DNA from: Actinomycetota bacterium
Lineage (GTDB): Bacteria > Actinomycetota > Acidimicrobiia > Acidimicrobiales > Ilumatobacteraceae
Assembly: GCA_009704425.1 (NCBI GenBank)
Contig: WLEG01000026.1
Location: 1-13,162, forward strand
DNA length: 13,162 bases
Reading direction: 5' to 3'
In this document: positions 1 through 5,716 of the stretch, piece after piece
Layout of the letters: each line of letters begins with the position of its first letter
How positions within the stretch are numbered: the stretch's first letter is position 1
The notes under the pieces: model-generated
Seen by the model: the letters and a program-made list of their open reading frames with translations, nothing else
The model's database searches: none
Told to the model about the DNA's origin: nothing
Translations under genes and position numbers: made by a program

Positions 1-1
1 A

Positions 2-361
2 CGTCGATGCGAGCAGTTGCGCTCCGCCGAGCGTCTGGTGATCCGACATCAGGGCGTCGTGTTCGAACTGGACCACGGAGTCCTCGTGGGCACCCGCCTC
101 GACGATCAGATCTTCACGCCCCTGGCGACCAACCCCGGACCGATCCTGGCCACCGTCGAACCGTTGCTCGCGCCGGCCGATCCGCCCGCCGATCGCGGAG
201 TTCCGTTGTCGCGTGATCTCTACGACGAGTTGATGTGCGTCTCCCGGTTCATCGAGGCGAACGCCACGCGAATCGACGTCCTCGAGTGTTCGGGAATCCT
301 CTCGTCTCCACGATGTCCGATCCCCGAGCCCGGCGGGTCACCGTTGCGTCACGTGGCCTGA
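2..361 (+). CDS. C-terminal fragment, probable DEDD exonuclease/UvrC-like protein (partial)
   Basis: The reading frame is open from the left edge (first complete codon at 2) to TGA at 359-361, so the N-terminus lies outside the window and a TTG at 17 is probably internal. About 119 residues are visible. No catalytic motif is present. The tail around DELMCVSRFIEANATRIDVL followed by a G-I-L-S-S-P segment resembles the end of the long actinobacterial proteins that join a DnaQ-like DEDD 3'-5' exonuclease to a UvrC-like GIY-YIG region (M. tuberculosis Rv2191 type). In M. tuberculosis that gene sits next to oppositely oriented trpD (Rv2192c). Here trpD is also nearby and opposite, with thrB in between, which supports the call. 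The family would act in DNA processing or repair. The last 13 nt overlap the end of thrB. This rests on remembered family similarity, and a different unrecognised protein remains possible. Confidence 0.5.
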   Translation, partial: RRCEQLRSAERLVIRHQGVVFELDHGVLVGTRLDDQIFTPLATNPGPILATVEPLLAPADPPADRGVPLSRDLYDELMCVSRFIEANATRIDVLECSGILSSPRCPIPEPGGSPLRHVA

Positions 362-1215
362 CGGGCACCCGACGCGTCGATCGCCAACTCCATCACGCGA
401 CCGTCGTGATCACCCATCGCGACGCGCACCCACTCGACCACGGCGGCGGACTCGTCGACGGTGGTCAGTGCGGCCACGCTCGGACCCGAACCCGACAGCC
501 AGACGGCGACGGCACCGCACTCCTCGAAGGCGTCCATCGCCGCTTTGGATCGGGGAGCCACGGCGAGCCGAGCGTCCTGGTGCAGACGATCGTCGACGCC
601 GAGTCGCAACAAACGCCGATCCCCGGACCGCAGGCCCTCGGCGAGCAACAGTGCCCGTCCCAGATTGAAGACCGCGTCGACGCGATCGACGGTGGTACCC
701 AGCGTGGCGCGACTCTTCGCGGTGGAGGTGCTCGACGAGGGCACCCACACCGCGAGTCGGGCGGCGAACCCGAGCGGCAGGTCGATCACGGTGCGATCCG
801 CGACGGCGATCACGCCTCCGTGAAGGCTGGCCGCGACGTTGTCGGGGTGTCCCTCGATGGTGGCGGCGCGGTCGAGGATCTCGTCGCCGTGACGTTCGAT
901 GAACGCATCGACGTCGAGCATCCCCACGCCTTCGCGCGCGATCATCCCCATGATGGTTCCGGCCACGATCGCCGCGCCCGAGAAGCCCAGACCCCGACCC
1001 GAGGGAATGTCGCTCTCGAACCACACGTCGCCTCGGCCACCGGCCGCGAGGAAAGCCACCCGCGCCGGATGCCTGTCGGACAGTTCGCCCTCGTCGGACC
1101 CCAAGCCCATGCGGACGTGAACCCCGACCGCCATGGCCAGCACGTCGAAACCCGGCCCGAGATTGGCCGAAGATCCGGGGACGACGACCGCCGGCCCCGC
1201 GGGCTCACGCACCAC
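349..1215 (-). CDS. thrB: Homoserine kinase (GHMP kinase family)
   Basis: Predicted to phosphorylate L-homoserine with ATP to O-phosphohomoserine, the step before threonine synthase; cytoplasmic. From a GTG at 1215 the protein is 288 aa, usual for ThrB (about 300). Visible GHMP features are PGSSANLGPGFD (about 13-24), the phosphate-binding loop IPSGRGLGFSGAA (70-82), EGHPDN (121-126), the homoserine-kinase stretch around DAVFNLGRALLLAEGL and DRLHQ, and a C-terminal SGSGPS. The loop is odd: most GHMP kinases have GLGSSAA, here GLGFSGAA. The frame is open up to an ATG at 1275, but the conserved region begins just after tandem GTGs at 1215 and 1212, which overlap the trpD stop by about 8-11 nt. 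I therefore chose the short start, read by coupling to trpD since no ribosome site is evident. The 3' end overlaps the convergent gene by 13 nt. Confidence 0.88.
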   Translation of the reverse strand: MVREPAGPAVVVPGSSANLGPGFDVLAMAVGVHVRMGLGSDEGELSDRHPARVAFLAAGGRGDVWFESDIPSGRGLGFSGAAIVAGTIMGMIAREGVGMLDVDAFIERHGDEILDRAATIEGHPDNVAASLHGGVIAVADRTVIDLPLGFAARLAVWVPSSSTSTAKSRATLGTTVDRVDAVFNLGRALLLAEGLRSGDRRLLRLGVDDRLHQDARLAVAPRSKAAMDAFEECGAVAVWLSGSGPSVAALTTVDESAAVVEWVRVAMGDHDGRVMELAIDASGARQAT

Positions 1216-2275
1216 AGTCGGCCACGGCCGCGCGCGACTCGGTGACCAATCCCTCCAGCACCGAGCGTGCCGCACCGGAGTCGATCGACGTCGCCGCGCG
1301 AACCAGACCTTCCTCCAAACTGGAGACCTCGTCGGCCACCATCAAGCCGGCGGCGGCGTTCAACAAGACGATGTTGCGCACCGGACCCTGCTCGCCGTCG
1401 AGAAGCCGGCGCACCACGTCGGCATTGTGATCCGGCGTGCCACCGACCAACTCGTCCATGATGGCCGGAGCCAGACCGAGCGAGACCGGGTCCACGACGA
1501 AACTGCGCACCGCTCCCCCGCGCAACTCCAGAACCGTGGACGGACCCGTGGTCGTCAACTCGTCCAGGCCGCCGCCGTGCACCACCCACGACGACACGGA
1601 ACCGTGCAGACGCAACGACGCCAACATGCGATCGGCCACCAATGGGTTGGCCACACCGATGAGCTGGCGCTTCACACGGCCGGGGTTGGCCATCGGGCCG
1701 AGCAGGTTGAACACCGTCGGGATACCGATCTCGCGTCGGGCCGGCGCCGCGAACCGAAAGGCCGGGTGATAGCGCGCCGCGAGACAGAATCCCATGCCCA
1801 CGCGCTCGACGCACCGCTTCACTCCCTCGGGCGACAGTTCCACCACCACACCGAGGGCCTCCAACACGTCGGCGGTTCCGCACTGCGACGACGCGGCCCG
1901 CGCGCCGTGCTTGCACACCGGCACTCCCGCACCGGCCACCACGATGGCCGACATGGTGCTGACATTCACGGAATGACTGCGATCCCCACCGGTGCCGACG
2001 ATGTCGATGGCCCGTTCGCGCACCGAGTCCTCGAGCGGCACGATGGTGGCGGCGTCCAACACCGCATCCAACAGACCCGACAACTCCTCGGGTGTCTCAC
2101 CCTTGGCGCGCAGCGCCACGATGAAACCGATCAACTGCGCCGCCGTGGCGTCACCCTCGAGGATGGTGGTCATCGCCGCGCGCGCGTGACCGGCCGGGAG
2201 GTCGTGGCGTTCGAGTAGGGACGACAACAAGGCGGGCCAACCGCCGATGGAGTCCAGTGAGGGAGTCTCGTCCAT
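1205..2275 (-). CDS. trpD: Anthranilate phosphoribosyltransferase
   Basis: Transfers phosphoribose from PRPP to anthranilate, step two of tryptophan synthesis; cytoplasmic. The protein is 356 aa, usual for the family. The small helical N-terminal domain is followed by the PRPP glycine loop GTGGD (94-98), an NVST phosphate-site segment (about 104-107), KHGARAASS (122-130), the RRE segment (180-182) and FNLLGPMANP (189-198). The canonical KHGNRAASS Asn is Ala at 125, and the usual FAP before the conserved HPA is LAA (165-167). Both places line the anthranilate channel in structures of the family, so binding may differ. ATG at 2275 gives the expected N-terminus. No Shine-Dalgarno is visible, and a TAGCCT box lies 9 nt upstream, so the mRNA may be leaderless. 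It is coupled to thrB. No other trp gene is in the window. Confidence 0.93.
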   Translation of the reverse strand: MDETPSLDSIGGWPALLSSLLERHDLPAGHARAAMTTILEGDATAAQLIGFIVALRAKGETPEELSGLLDAVLDAATIVPLEDSVRERAIDIVGTGGDRSHSVNVSTMSAIVVAGAGVPVCKHGARAASSQCGTADVLEALGVVVELSPEGVKRCVERVGMGFCLAARYHPAFRFAAPARREIGIPTVFNLLGPMANPGRVKRQLIGVANPLVADRMLASLRLHGSVSSWVVHGGGLDELTTTGPSTVLELRGGAVRSFVVDPVSLGLAPAIMDELVGGTPDHNADVVRRLLDGEQGPVRNIVLLNAAAGLMVADEVSSLEEGLVRAATSIDSGAARSVLEGLVTESRAAVADCGA

Positions 2276-2322
2276 GAAGCCGTCAGGCTAGCGAGCCTCG
2301 CTCGCACCACCGGAGGGGATTG

Positions 2323-2559
2323 TCAGGCCGTGCGTCGACGTTGACGGACGATTCGCCGACGTTCGCGTTCGGTGGTACCGCCCCAGACGCCCACCTTCTC
2401 GCGACTGGCCAACGCGTGCTCGAGACACGCCACGCGCACGTCGCAACCGTCGCAGATGTTCTTGGCCACGTCGGCCTCGTCGTCGGTCTCCGGAAAGAAC
2501 ACCTCGGGGTCAAGACCCCGACACGCCCCCAGATCCCGCCAGATCACTTCGCTCACCAT
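2323..2559 (-). CDS. WhiB-family iron-sulfur transcriptional regulator
   Basis: A 78-aa Wbl protein: a small cytoplasmic regulator that binds a [4Fe-4S] cluster and acts with the primary sigma factor, found only in actinobacteria and some of their phages. Cluster ligands are Cys13, Cys36, Cys39 and Cys45 (C-X22-C-X2-C-X5-C), followed by the GVWGG turn (57-61) and a basic Arg-rich tail for DNA contact. The DPEVFFP segment after the first Cys is typical. The frame could start at a GTG at 2589, but that codon lies inside the -10 box of the promoter found here. ATG at 2559, with a GGAAGG about 11 nt upstream, is the better start. It looks closest to the WhiB1/WhiB2 group; the subclass cannot be settled by eye. 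It lies 47 nt upstream of trpD and downstream of the DUF3501 operon, on the same strand but with its own promoter. Confidence 0.93.
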   Translation of the reverse strand: MVSEVIWRDLGACRGLDPEVFFPETDDEADVAKNICDGCDVRVACLEHALASREKVGVWGGTTERERRRIVRQRRRTA

Positions 2560-2585
2560 TTCCCCACGTACCTTCCCCGAGGCGG

Positions 2586-2614
2586 ACACTAGAACGGGGT
2601 CGTGCTCTTGTGAA
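2586..2614 (-). promoter_or_regulatory. Promoter of the whiB-like gene
   Basis: On the minus strand TTCACA (2609-2614, five of six matches to TTGACA) is followed after exactly 17 nt by TAGTGT (2586-2591, TANNNT type). Transcription would begin near 2579, giving a leader of about 20 nt that carries the GGAAGG ribosome site before ATG 2559. This separates whiB from the upstream operon. Confidence 0.6.
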
Positions 2615-2623
2615 GAGGCGACG

Positions 2624-2657
2624 AAAAAAGTGGTTCTGACCTGCTCCTCAGGGCAGG
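2624..2657 (-). terminator. Possible weak terminator after the DUF3501 gene
   Basis: On the minus strand the DUF3501 stop codon lies in the loop of a short stem CCTGC/GCAGG (2653-2657 with 2640-2644). A run of six T (2624-2629) follows, but about 10 nt separate stem and T-run and the stem is only 5 bp. It may therefore be inefficient or not a terminator. Its position at the operon end, just before the whiB promoter, is the main support. Confidence 0.3.
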
Positions 2658-3250
2658 AGATCGCTCAGGAATTCCTCGCGGTTGGCATCGCTGAGCGTGA
2701 TCTCCTCGAGGTACGCCGGGTGGTCGCACGCGAACACGGTGTCGCCGGAATCGAGGGCGTTGACGTCCTCCGGGGAGAACTGGAACTGCACGTAATGGAC
2801 CGCCGCGGTGATGGTCTCGCGGGTGAGTTGGCTGGCGTGCTGGGCCTCGGTGACGGCACGCACCGTGCGACCGCCGGGAAGTCGGAACACCAACGACGAT
2901 TCGATGCCCACCAACTTGGGGAGCCATTCGCGCATCTGTTCGTCGGACGTGAGTTCGATGAACAAGGTGGCGCACAACTGACCGGCCTCGGGGATCATCG
3001 GATTGTAGATGTCGAGCTCGGTCTGGATCTCCTCGTCGGTGGCCAGACGCTCGACGCGGGCCATCTCCTGGATCTGATGACGAACCGTGTCGCGATTCTC
3101 GAAGACGACCGACACGAAGGGTCCGAGCGCCAGTCGGCGACGCTGCTTCATCGCGATGACTTTGGCCTTGAAGGCCTCTCGCTCGCGCTCGTAGGCGCGC
3201 ACGTCGGCGATGTCGTCGAGGGTGAGCTTGCGGGGGGTGATGGTGTTCAT
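2648..3250 (-). CDS. DUF3501 family protein
   Basis: A 200-aa soluble protein recognised as DUF3501, a family of unknown biochemical role that commonly occurs beside rubrerythrin and a GlpC/HdrD-like Fe-S protein, exactly as here. It begins MNTITPRKLTLDDIADVRAY, then has a charged helix (EREREAFKAKV) and a basic QRRR patch. The middle (about 45-110) carries FENRDTVRHQIQEMARVE and acidic helices. The C-terminal half has beta-like segments with FRLPGGRTVRAVTE and VHYVQFQFS. No signal peptide, membrane span or Cys cluster motif is seen. The frame is open much further upstream, but ATG 3250 has a strong GAGGAGG about 9 nt before it and avoids overlapping the Fe-S gene, whose stop is 19 nt upstream. 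It is therefore the last gene of the operon. A role in peroxide or metal stress is inferred from context only. Confidence 0.87.
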   Translation of the reverse strand: MNTITPRKLTLDDIADVRAYEREREAFKAKVIAMKQRRRLALGPFVSVVFENRDTVRHQIQEMARVERLATDEEIQTELDIYNPMIPEAGQLCATLFIELTSDEQMREWLPKLVGIESSLVFRLPGGRTVRAVTEAQHASQLTRETITAAVHYVQFQFSPEDVNALDSGDTVFACDHPAYLEEITLSDANREEFLSDLLP

Positions 3251-3269
3251 GTGTTGCTTCCTCCTCTGG

Positions 3270-4574
3270 TCATTCTTCGGGGATTCCGTAGGCGCGGGCC
3301 ACCACCTGCAACGGGTGCAGCGAGATCTGGCCCGTCTGCTCGTTGATGGCTCCGTTGGCGAGGTGACAGTCGCCGGTGACGACGTCGCCGCCGGCCTTGA
3401 TGATCTCGTCACCCAGCTTGCGTCCGATCGGGATGGACAACTCGGCGTTCTCCGCTCGCAGGCCCCACATGCCGTCGATGCCCGAGCACTGCTGCACCAA
3501 CTTGATCTTGGCACCCGTCAGTTTCATGAGGTCCCGACTCTTGAGACCGATGTTCTGGGCCCGCAGGTGGCACGGCGTGTGGTACGTGATCGTCTCGGGG
3601 ATGTCACCGTTGAACTCGGTGTCGAGGGACGTGCCCTCGGCCTTGTGCAACTTGATGAGGTACTCACTGGCGTCGAAGGTGTGCTCGGCGACGAGTTGCG
3701 CGTCGGGACCGCCCACGTAGTCGAGGTAATCCTTCTTCAGCACGTATCCGCAGGTGGGCTGCGGCACGACGATGTCGTTGCCCTTGCGGACGGTGTTGGC
3801 CAGGGCGGCCACGTTCTTCTCGGCGATCTTGGTGAAGCTCTCGATGTCGCCGCTGTGCAGGAAGGGCGCACCACAACACTGCGTCGTGTCGGCCAAGGTG
3901 CACTCCACGCCGTTGCGCTCGTACACCTTCACGAGGTCGTGGCCGATCCCGGGGGCCTGGTACTCCACCAGACAGGTGGGGAACACGGCGACGCGCCCCT
4001 GGCGCTTTCCGATGCGCAACTTGGGGCGACGTTTGAACCACGTGGTGAAGCGCTGCTTGGCGAAGGGCGGCAACACCCGCTCGCCGGAAACACCGGTGGT
4101 GACTTCGATGGCCTTGCGCACGAACGACCCGGGCTTGGCGCCCATCATCTTGTTCATGACCGGGGCGGTCTTGGTGGCCACCTTGCCCAGCAGGTCGGTG
4201 CGACCCATCACGTTGGTCGTCACTCGGTCACGGAGGGAGACCTGATCGTTGGCGTGACGCATGGCGTCGGCACGCAACATGAGACGCGGGAAGTCGAGTT
4301 CCCATTCACTCTGGCCGGGGATGTACGGACAGTTGATGTAGCAGAGCTTGCACTGGAAGCACTCGTCGATGACCTGATCCTGCTGCGCCACGGTGAGCTT
4401 GCCGGCGTCCTGATCGTCGTGCTGATCGATGAAGTCGAACAGCGTCGGGAACGACGTGCAGAACTTGAAGCACAGACGGCACCCGTGACAGAGGTCGTAC
4501 ACGCGCGTGAGTTCGTCGCGGACGTCCTTCTCGTCGAGGTATTTCGGGTGCTTGGGATCGTACGTGATGGTCAT
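3270..4574 (-). CDS. GlpC/HdrD-like iron-sulfur (CCG-domain) oxidoreductase subunit
   Basis: A 434-aa protein with two ferredoxin-like [4Fe-4S] motifs, Cys29-32-35-39 and Cys72-75-78-82-Pro, followed by two CCG-type domains as in heterodisulfide reductase HdrB/D and GlpC. The first domain has Cys201, Cys233-Cys234-Gly and Cys275. The second has Cys335, a degenerate Cys363-Ser-Gly in place of Cys-Cys-Gly, and Cys403. No membrane span is seen, so it should be cytoplasmic or peripheral. Annotation software often names such proteins anaerobic G3P dehydrogenase subunit C. Here its partners are rubrerythrin and DUF3501, which suggests electron transfer to peroxide-reducing rubrerythrin (inference). 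ATG 4574 has AAGGAA 7-8 nt upstream; a longer frame to 4625 would run into the intercistronic hairpin and is rejected. It lies 129 nt after rubrerythrin and 19 nt before DUF3501. Confidence 0.85.
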   Translation of the reverse strand: MTITYDPKHPKYLDEKDVRDELTRVYDLCHGCRLCFKFCTSFPTLFDFIDQHDDQDAGKLTVAQQDQVIDECFQCKLCYINCPYIPGQSEWELDFPRLMLRADAMRHANDQVSLRDRVTTNVMGRTDLLGKVATKTAPVMNKMMGAKPGSFVRKAIEVTTGVSGERVLPPFAKQRFTTWFKRRPKLRIGKRQGRVAVFPTCLVEYQAPGIGHDLVKVYERNGVECTLADTTQCCGAPFLHSGDIESFTKIAEKNVAALANTVRKGNDIVVPQPTCGYVLKKDYLDYVGGPDAQLVAEHTFDASEYLIKLHKAEGTSLDTEFNGDIPETITYHTPCHLRAQNIGLKSRDLMKLTGAKIKLVQQCSGIDGMWGLRAENAELSIPIGRKLGDEIIKAGGDVVTGDCHLANGAINEQTGQISLHPLQVVARAYGIPEE

Positions 4575-4597
4575 CGGGGGTTCCTTGCGGTGGACTC

Positions 4598-4627
4598 GGG
4601 TGGCCGCCTCGTTCGAGGCGACCACCC
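4598..4627 (-). promoter_or_regulatory. Strong intercistronic hairpin between rubrerythrin and Fe-S gene
   Basis: A 30-nt near-perfect inverted repeat: 14-nt arms (4598-4611 and 4614-4627) with one G-U pair, closing on a tight loop. It lies 23 nt upstream of the Fe-S gene ATG and after rubrerythrin. No T-run follows on the minus strand, so it is more likely an mRNA processing or stabilising element, or an attenuator, than a classical terminator. Confidence 0.55.
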
Positions 4628-4639
4628 GTCGTCATCGTT

Positions 4640-4657
4640 GCGGGCTTCGCAGCCCAC
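4640..4657 (-). promoter_or_regulatory. Second small hairpin with GCGA tetraloop
   Basis: On the minus strand a 7-bp stem (one G-U pair) closes a GCGA loop of the GNRA class. It lies between the rubrerythrin stop and the larger hairpin at 4598-4627. The two tandem stem-loops occupy much of the 129-nt gap and could protect the upstream rubrerythrin message or reduce read-through. Confidence 0.4.
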
Positions 4658-4681
4658 TCTTTCTTTGGACCATTTGGCCCT

Positions 4682-4710
4682 GAGGATCAGAGACTTCCGA
4701 GGATCAGAGA
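4682..4710. repeat. 12-nt tandem direct repeat across the rubrerythrin stop
   Basis: GAGGATCAGAGA occurs at 4682-4693 and again at 4699-4710, a 17-nt period. The second copy contains the rubrerythrin stop codon (minus strand, 4704-4706). It is a small local duplication of the gene end, possibly slippage-derived; no function is evident. Confidence 0.6.
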
Positions 4711-5117
4711 GCCTCGAGGCCCTGCTGGAAGCGGCCGGCGTGGCTCTTCTCGGCGCGAGCCAGAGTCTCGAACCAGTCGGCGATCTCGGCGAAGCCCTCT
4801 TCGCGGGCGGTCTTGGCGAATCCCGGGTACATCTGGGTGTACTCGTAGGTCTCGCCGGCGATCGACGCCTTGAAGTTGGCCTCGGTGTCACCGATGGGCT
4901 CGCCCGACGCGGGGTCGCCGACCTCGGCGAGGTACTCCAGGTGGCCGTGAGCGTGACCGGTCTCGCCTTCGGCGACCGAACGGAACAGCGCGGCGGCGTC
5001 GGGGTAGCCCTCGACGTCGGCCTTCTGGGCGAACCAGAGGTAGCGGCGGTTGGCCTGGCTCTCGCCGGCGAACGCCTCCTTCAAGTTTTCATGTGTCTTG
5101 GTGCCGTGGAGGCTCAT
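4704..5117 (-). CDS. Rubrerythrin-family diiron protein lacking rubredoxin domain
   Basis: A 137-aa ferritin-like four-helix protein predicted to reduce hydrogen peroxide at a diiron site in the cytoplasm. Ligand motifs are in the expected order: Glu19 in AGESQAN, Glu52-x-x-His55, Glu89 and Glu92 in AGETYEY, and Glu123-x-x-His126. The protein ends at helix four with EAL, so the C-terminal Cys4 rubredoxin domain of classical rubrerythrin is absent. It is an erythrin-type short form that needs an external electron donor, and the following Fe-S protein is a candidate. ATG 5117 is preceded by a purine-rich AAAGAGAGA and begins SLHGTKTHENL, as in the family. An upstream in-frame start at 5204 would overlap the regulator gene. 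It is second in the operon, 35 nt after the Fur-family regulator. Confidence 0.93.
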   Translation of the reverse strand: MSLHGTKTHENLKEAFAGESQANRRYLWFAQKADVEGYPDAAALFRSVAEGETGHAHGHLEYLAEVGDPASGEPIGDTEANFKASIAGETYEYTQMYPGFAKTAREEGFAEIADWFETLARAEKSHAGRFQQGLEAL

Positions 5118-5152
5118 GACATTCTCTCTTTCGGGTTGGTGGGTTTTCTTGC

Positions 5153-5596
5153 TTATCCCCGAGCCGAGGCCCGGGAAACCGTGTCGGACGCACAAGTGAC
5201 GCACGTCCCGCTGAACAAAATGGATGCTTCCTCGATCTGGAAGCCGTCGAGTCCGTCGACCTTCAATCGATCGGAGCCCGCGACGTACACGTCACGAACC
5301 TCGCCGCACGACGAACACACCACGTGGTGGTGATCGTCGGTGTTGGGATCGAAGCGCGTGGCGCCGGTCCCCACGTCGATCAGGCGCAGTTCGCCCATGG
5401 AGGCCAGATCGGTGAGGGTCTGGTACACCGTGCGCAACGAGATTCCGGGCATCCGTGCGCTCGCCTCGGCGAACAGCGCCTCGGCCGTGGGGTGCACCGT
5501 GTTGCCGTGCATCAGTCCGAACAACAACTGGCGCTGCGGGGTGACCTTGAGCCCGTTGGCCCGGAACGTGTCGGTGAGTTCGGCCGGTGACTTCAC
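5153..5596 (-). CDS. Fur-family regulator, PerR-like
   Basis: A 147-aa metal-dependent repressor. The N-terminal winged helix (about 15-75) includes KVTPQR, HPTAEALF and ISLRTVYQTL. The dimerisation domain carries the TRFD...DHHHVVCSSCG region with the regulatory-metal His/Asp ligands, then a second CXXC (CVTC). The two CXXC pairs form the structural zinc site of the PerR/Fur group. Position ahead of rubrerythrin favours peroxide sensing (PerR) over iron sensing, but sequence alone does not prove it. The start is GTG 5596, where homology begins (VKSPAELTDTF). The longer frame to 5650 would start upstream of the promoter and is rejected. The -10 box ends 7 nt before the GTG and there is no Shine-Dalgarno, so the mRNA is probably leaderless. 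It is first gene of the operon and divergent from glpD. Confidence 0.9.
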   Translation of the reverse strand: MKSPAELTDTFRANGLKVTPQRQLLFGLMHGNTVHPTAEALFAEASARMPGISLRTVYQTLTDLASMGELRLIDVGTGATRFDPNTDDHHHVVCSSCGEVRDVYVAGSDRLKVDGLDGFQIEEASILFSGTCVTCASDTVSRASARG

Positions 5597-5603
5597 GAGG
5601 GCG

Positions 5604-5633
5604 AACCTAGACGCACCGTTTCTCAATCTGCAA
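5604..5633 (-). promoter_or_regulatory. Promoter of the PerR-like/rubrerythrin operon (leaderless)
   Basis: On the minus strand TTGCAG (5628-5633) and TAGGTT (5604-5609) are separated by 18 nt. Only 7 nt lie between the -10 box and the GTG at 5596, so the expected transcription start coincides with the start codon. The divergent glpD start is 120 nt away, leaving room for shared operator sites. Confidence 0.55.
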
Positions 5634-5651
5634 AGAGTGCGAACTAGCACG

Positions 5652-5671
5652 CCGTGAAATCCGTCTCACGG
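5652..5671. promoter_or_regulatory. Candidate operator, inverted repeat CCGTGA-N8-TCACGG
   Basis: A perfect 6-bp inverted repeat with an 8-nt spacer lies in the perR/glpD divergent region, 32 nt upstream of the glpD -10 box. A smaller GTGC-N6-GCAC repeat is at 5637-5650. The form suits a dimeric regulator. The half site recalls CRP-type GTGA/TCAC, but the spacer is 2 nt too long for a classical site. The regulator is unknown. Confidence 0.35.
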
Positions 5672-5703
5672 TGGCCCCCTCTCCCCTCGGGGCCGGCCGG
5701 GGG

Positions 5704-5709
5704 TACTGT
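5704..5709 (+). promoter_or_regulatory. -10 box of glpD (leaderless)
   Basis: TACTGT (TANNNT) ends 7 nt before the glpD ATG at 5717, with no Shine-Dalgarno between, as in leaderless actinobacterial promoters. No good -35 hexamer is visible at 17-18 nt spacing, so an activator may be involved. Confidence 0.45.
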
Positions 5710-5716
5710 CGCGGAC

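Noticed and set aside
235..1245. Long plus-strand frame over thrB
   Set aside because: It is the antisense shadow of thrB; the translation is Arg/His/Gly-rich with no recognisable motif, as expected in high-GC DNA.
2290..2305. GC-rich inverted repeat between whiB and trpD as a terminator
   Set aside because: Only about a 5-bp stem with a 3-nt loop and no T-run on the minus strand. It may be incidental.
4572..4625. Extended N-terminus of the Fe-S protein (GTG near 4625)
   Set aside because: The extra 17 codons fall in the strong hairpin, and the ATG at 4574 has a well-placed ribosome site.
3210..5333. A 707-codon plus-strand frame opposite the Fe-S and rubrerythrin genes
   Set aside because: It covers three well-supported minus-strand genes. 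Its composition (many Val, Leu, His, Asp, Gly) is the typical complement of GC-biased codons and it shows no domain.
5616..5634. Fur/PerR box overlapping the -35 of the PerR-like operon
   Set aside because: The T/A-rich stretch has only about half of the positions in inverted-repeat symmetry, too weak to call an autoregulatory site.
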